32,598 bases of DNA, from the NCBI GenBank assembly GCA_946182825.1, contig CAMGZH010000028.1:1-32598 (forward strand), written 5' to 3'. Under the pieces are notes generated by a model. It searched no databases and was not told where the DNA came from. It saw only the letters and a program-made list of their open reading frames with translations. Each line of letters starts with the position of its first letter. Position 1 is the first letter of the stretch. Source of the stretch: an uncultured Lachnospiraceae bacterium. GTDB taxonomy: Bacteria > Bacillota > Clostridia > Lachnospirales > Lachnospiraceae. This document shows, piece after piece, positions 32,511 through 32,598 of the stretch. The position numbers and the translations under genes are program-made.

Positions 32511-32598
32511 ATGGCCAACTTAGATAATACTGATGAAAAATTAACAACACAAGATGATTTTTCAGAACTATTCATAAAATACATCGATGCCATGGTTG
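32511..32598 (+). CDS. Start of a gene running off the right edge
   Basis: ATG at 32511 with AAGGAG five bases upstream. 29 codons are visible (MANLDNTDEKLTTQDDFSELFIKYIDAMV) and open to the edge. The start is acidic and hydrophilic with no signal peptide. The visible part is too short to name a family. Confidence 0.6.
   Translation, partial: MANLDNTDEKLTTQDDFSELFIKYIDAMV

Overview
The window looks like the chromosome of a Gram-positive anaerobe of the Clostridia, most likely Lachnospiraceae. The signs are strong AGGAGG-type ribosome binding sites, a GTG-started meso-diaminopimelate dehydrogenase, dense short-gap operons, a GH36 alpha-galactosidase, a DegV protein and an acyltransferase-3 protein. 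No marker identifies the species.

Layout. Positions 1-240 hold the 3' tip of a 23S rRNA, tRNA-Thr(TGT) and a terminator. Positions 240-3935 are a decayed accessory strip: a zinc-metallopeptidase tail, a small secreted-type protein without its signal peptide, an HxlR regulator stub, an MBL-fold hydrolase split by a -1 frameshift at A-AAA-AAG, a broken lipoprotein, and an acyltransferase whose C-terminus is shifted by a G8 tract. Positions 3959-6083 carry threonine aldolase and Ddh on the minus strand. Positions 6282-11173 are one compact operon (ABC ATPase, two ABC-2 permeases, histidine kinase, LuxR-type regulator), arranged like the Bacillus LnrLMN/LnrJK linearmycin system. A secreted transglutaminase-like protein, an EAL phosphodiesterase and an M42 aminopeptidase follow. 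After tRNA-Pro(TGG) and a palindromic element comes a MoxR / DUF58 / TgpA-like operon, then L-lactate dehydrogenase, an unusual HTH protein with an inverted-repeat operator, DegV, and a HAD phosphatase / AraC regulator / alpha-galactosidase set.

Positions 27424-30760 are a second decayed strip: a PAS-GGDEF gene with an internal deletion, tRNA-Leu(TAA), and next to it a tyrosine integrase pointing at the tRNA. Behind the integrase lie four degenerate repeats of about 65 bp and two small mobile-element genes split by a GC-rich palindrome. This fits the remnant of an integrated element. The window closes with a methyl-accepting chemotaxis protein, a very long perfect hairpin and the start of another gene.

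The most interesting signals are regulatory or structural: the two homopolymer frameshifts, the operator pair around the HTH gene promoter, the paired palindromes at ldh, the repeats behind the integrase, and a dispersed palindromic repeat family sharing an exact 15-mer at 3938 and 15940. I see no complete, clearly new defence or biosynthetic system.
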